NCBI GenBank assembly: GCA_021831005.1
Contig: JAKBNO010000099.1
Span: 1-6,445, forward strand
DNA from: Thermoplasmata archaeon
Lineage (GTDB): Archaea; Thermoplasmatota; Thermoplasmata; Thermoplasmatales; GCA-001856825
Reading direction: 5' to 3'
Length of the DNA: 6,445 nucleotides
The stretch's first letter is position 1. Each line of letters starts with the position of its first letter. Positions 5,462 to 6,445 of this stretch are shown here, piece by piece. The notes beneath the pieces are model-generated. The model was not told the DNA's origin, made no database searches, and saw only the letters and a program-made list of their open reading frames with translations. The position numbers were made by a program, and so were the translations under genes.

Positions 5462-6097
5462 ATGTGCAGGATGCTCCTGTCAATAGGGAATTATTCTGAT
5501 CTCACTCAATACATGGATTTCCTCTTTGAGATGGCAAACGAAGGCAAGCACTCTCCTCACCACGACGGCTTTGGTTACGTCTTGTACTCAAAGAATGAGA
5601 TAATGGTTCAGAAGAGCATAGAACCAATTCGCAAAGTGGATAGGTTGTACGGAACCGCGCTCATCGGACACGCGAGGAAGAAGAGTTCCTCCACAGTTTC
5701 ATTGGTCAACACCCAGCCTTTCCTATCCGATAACGTCTCCTTCGCCCATAACGGCACGATTAAGAAGTTGGGAAAGAGAGGAAAGAGTGACAGTTACCAT
5801 TACTTCAGAATGATCCTTAGGGGATTTCCTGAGGCGATTACCGGAATTAGGGAGATGGATTTTACGAGCATCAACTTCATCATTACTGATGGGACTTACG
5901 CTGCGGCTTACAGAGAAGTCAGGAAAGAACCCGGCTACTTCTCGCTGTTCTACAAGTTGGAAGGGGATAGATTCACGGTATCCACAGAGGCTATGGGAGG
6001 AAAGTGGTTCGAGATCGGAGACAAGACACTGGTGGTATTCAGGAACGGCAGAGTGAACGAGTACAAAGCTGACGATGTGGTCCCTGGGGTCATTTGA
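5462..6097 (+). CDS. Class II glutamine amidotransferase-like protein
   Basis: A 211-residue protein with the N-terminal-nucleophile glutaminase fold of the YafJ/EgtC-like (GATase_4) group. After Met removal Cys2 (MCRML) becomes the nucleophile that hydrolyses glutamine. Other signature residues are HDGFGY (34-39), GHAR (69-72), NTQPF (83-87) and AHNG (95-98, the oxyanion Asn97-Gly98), with STE at 174-176 near the C-terminal end of the fold. It consists of the amidotransferase domain only, with no synthase domain, so the ammonia acceptor or substrate is unknown; family members include hydrolases of gamma-glutamyl compounds such as EgtC. The start is fixed by an in-frame TAA at 5450-5452 and by the need for Cys at position 2. 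It stands alone with its own promoter, is divergent from RaSEA and overlaps the convergent YjjX gene by 8 bases. Confidence 0.85.
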   Translation: MCRMLLSIGNYSDLTQYMDFLFEMANEGKHSPHHDGFGYVLYSKNEIMVQKSIEPIRKVDRLYGTALIGHARKKSSSTVSLVNTQPFLSDNVSFAHNGTIKKLGKRGKSDSYHYFRMILRGFPEAITGIREMDFTSINFIITDGTYAAAYREVRKEPGYFSLFYKLEGDRFTVSTEAMGGKWFEIGDKTLVVFRNGRVNEYKADDVVPGVI

Positions 6098-6445
6098 TTT
6101 TTCTTGGGATGGAATCTGCTATCCTTTCGGTGAAAGCTGACATCACTGCTTCTTCTACGAGATGTTTCCTTTCCTTTATCCCCTTCGAAAAATAGTAGAT
6201 CGCCCCCTTGTAATCGCCTGAGTTGTCTACTCCGATAAGCTCGTTGGTGACCTCTTCAAGTTCCTTCCCCGATTTCATTCCCTCCATCATCGAATCGTTC
6301 ATGGGGAGCCCGGATGAAATACCATAATTGATGTTGCCCAGAGAATCTTTTAAAGCAGCCACGTGGACATCGTACTCTATTCCATGAGTCGAAATTATCC
6401 CAGCCTCTACTCCAATCGCGTAATCGTACTTCGATTTCACGCCCT
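6090..6445 (-). CDS. yjjX: Inosine/xanthosine triphosphatase, YjjX/DUF84 family (partial)
   Basis: The C-terminal 117 codons of a non-canonical purine NTP phosphatase that clears (deoxy)ITP and XTP from the nucleotide pool to protect nucleic acids. The fragment begins near YAIGVEAGI, equivalent to the VAIEAGI stretch of E. coli YjjX. It continues to MKSGKELEEVTNELIGVD (the GxELGxVMxxxTGID region) and KGAIYYFSKGIKERKHLVEEAVMSAF (the GAIGxxTxGxxxRxxxYxxAVxxAL region). The frame stays open to the right edge, and the GTG at 6440 falls inside the conserved domain, so it is not the real start; by comparison with the family about 60 residues are missing. Two usually aromatic or small residues differ (GAIYYF for GAIGIL), but the overall pattern holds. 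It is convergent with the amidotransferase gene, with an 8-base overlap. Confidence 0.82.
   Translation of the reverse strand, partial: GVKSKYDYAIGVEAGIISTHGIEYDVHVAALKDSLGNINYGISSGLPMNDSMMEGMKSGKELEEVTNELIGVDNSGDYKGAIYYFSKGIKERKHLVEEAVMSAFTERIADSIPRKIK
6098..6105 (+). terminator. T-rich terminator after the amidotransferase gene
   Basis: TTTTTCTT begins immediately after the TGA stop at 6095-6097 and lies within the last Lys/Arg codons of the convergent YjjX gene. It matches the U-tract expected of archaeal termination. Confidence 0.4.

Noticed and set aside
6438..6440. GTG at 6440 as the start of the YjjX-type gene
   Set aside because: It falls within the conserved domain just before YAIGVEAGI, and the frame stays open to the window edge, so the real start lies outside.
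1..6445. Search for tRNA/rRNA genes, CRISPR arrays, insertion sequences or a defence island
   Set aside because: I saw no cloverleaf with conserved T-loop sequence, no regularly spaced direct repeats, no transposase and no terminal inverted repeats. The DHH nuclease and radical SAM protein match housekeeping families, so neither is a defence gene.

Overview
The window looks like a compact euryarchaeal chromosome segment, most probably from the Thermoplasmatales or a relative. The archaeal signs are: a recognisable RaSEA enzyme, which makes the archaeal tRNA base archaeosine; a short RecJ/GAN-type DHH nuclease without bacterial extra domains; a one-domain archaeal winged-helix regulator; and AT-rich TATA boxes about 23-28 bases before start codons, the layout of leaderless archaeal transcripts. 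The lineage is inferred from protein character and moderate GC, and I could not test it.

Left region (1-1325). A divergent promoter separates two units. Leftward runs a bactofilin-like beta-solenoid protein (12 coils of 16-17 residues), then after 31 bases an MFS transporter cut off by the window edge. Rightward is a small winged-helix regulator. One TATA-like element (about 1043-1053) can serve both directions, and a short palindrome lies between it and the regulator's start. This is the least ordinary part of the window: a predicted polymer-forming solenoid, a transporter and a private regulator in an archaeon.

Middle region (1326-5323). An L-glutamate gamma-semialdehyde (P5C) dehydrogenase-type aldehyde dehydrogenase stands alone on the + strand with its own promoter. 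It converges on, and overlaps by 8 bases, a leftward operon made of the RaSEA radical SAM enzyme followed by a RecJ/GAN-type DHH nuclease. Those two genes overlap by 8 bases (ATGATTAG), so their translation is probably coupled.

Right region (5324-6445). A 138-base divergent intergenic region separates RaSEA from a stand-alone class II glutamine amidotransferase-type protein with an N-terminal Cys nucleophile. That gene converges, again with an 8-base overlap, on the 3' part of a YjjX-type inosine/xanthosine triphosphatase that runs off the right edge.

Most genes are housekeeping or metabolic: tRNA modification, DNA replication/repair, proline/glutamate catabolism and nucleotide-pool cleaning. 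I saw no tRNA, rRNA, CRISPR array, insertion sequence or clear prophage. No gap between genes exceeds 300 bases.
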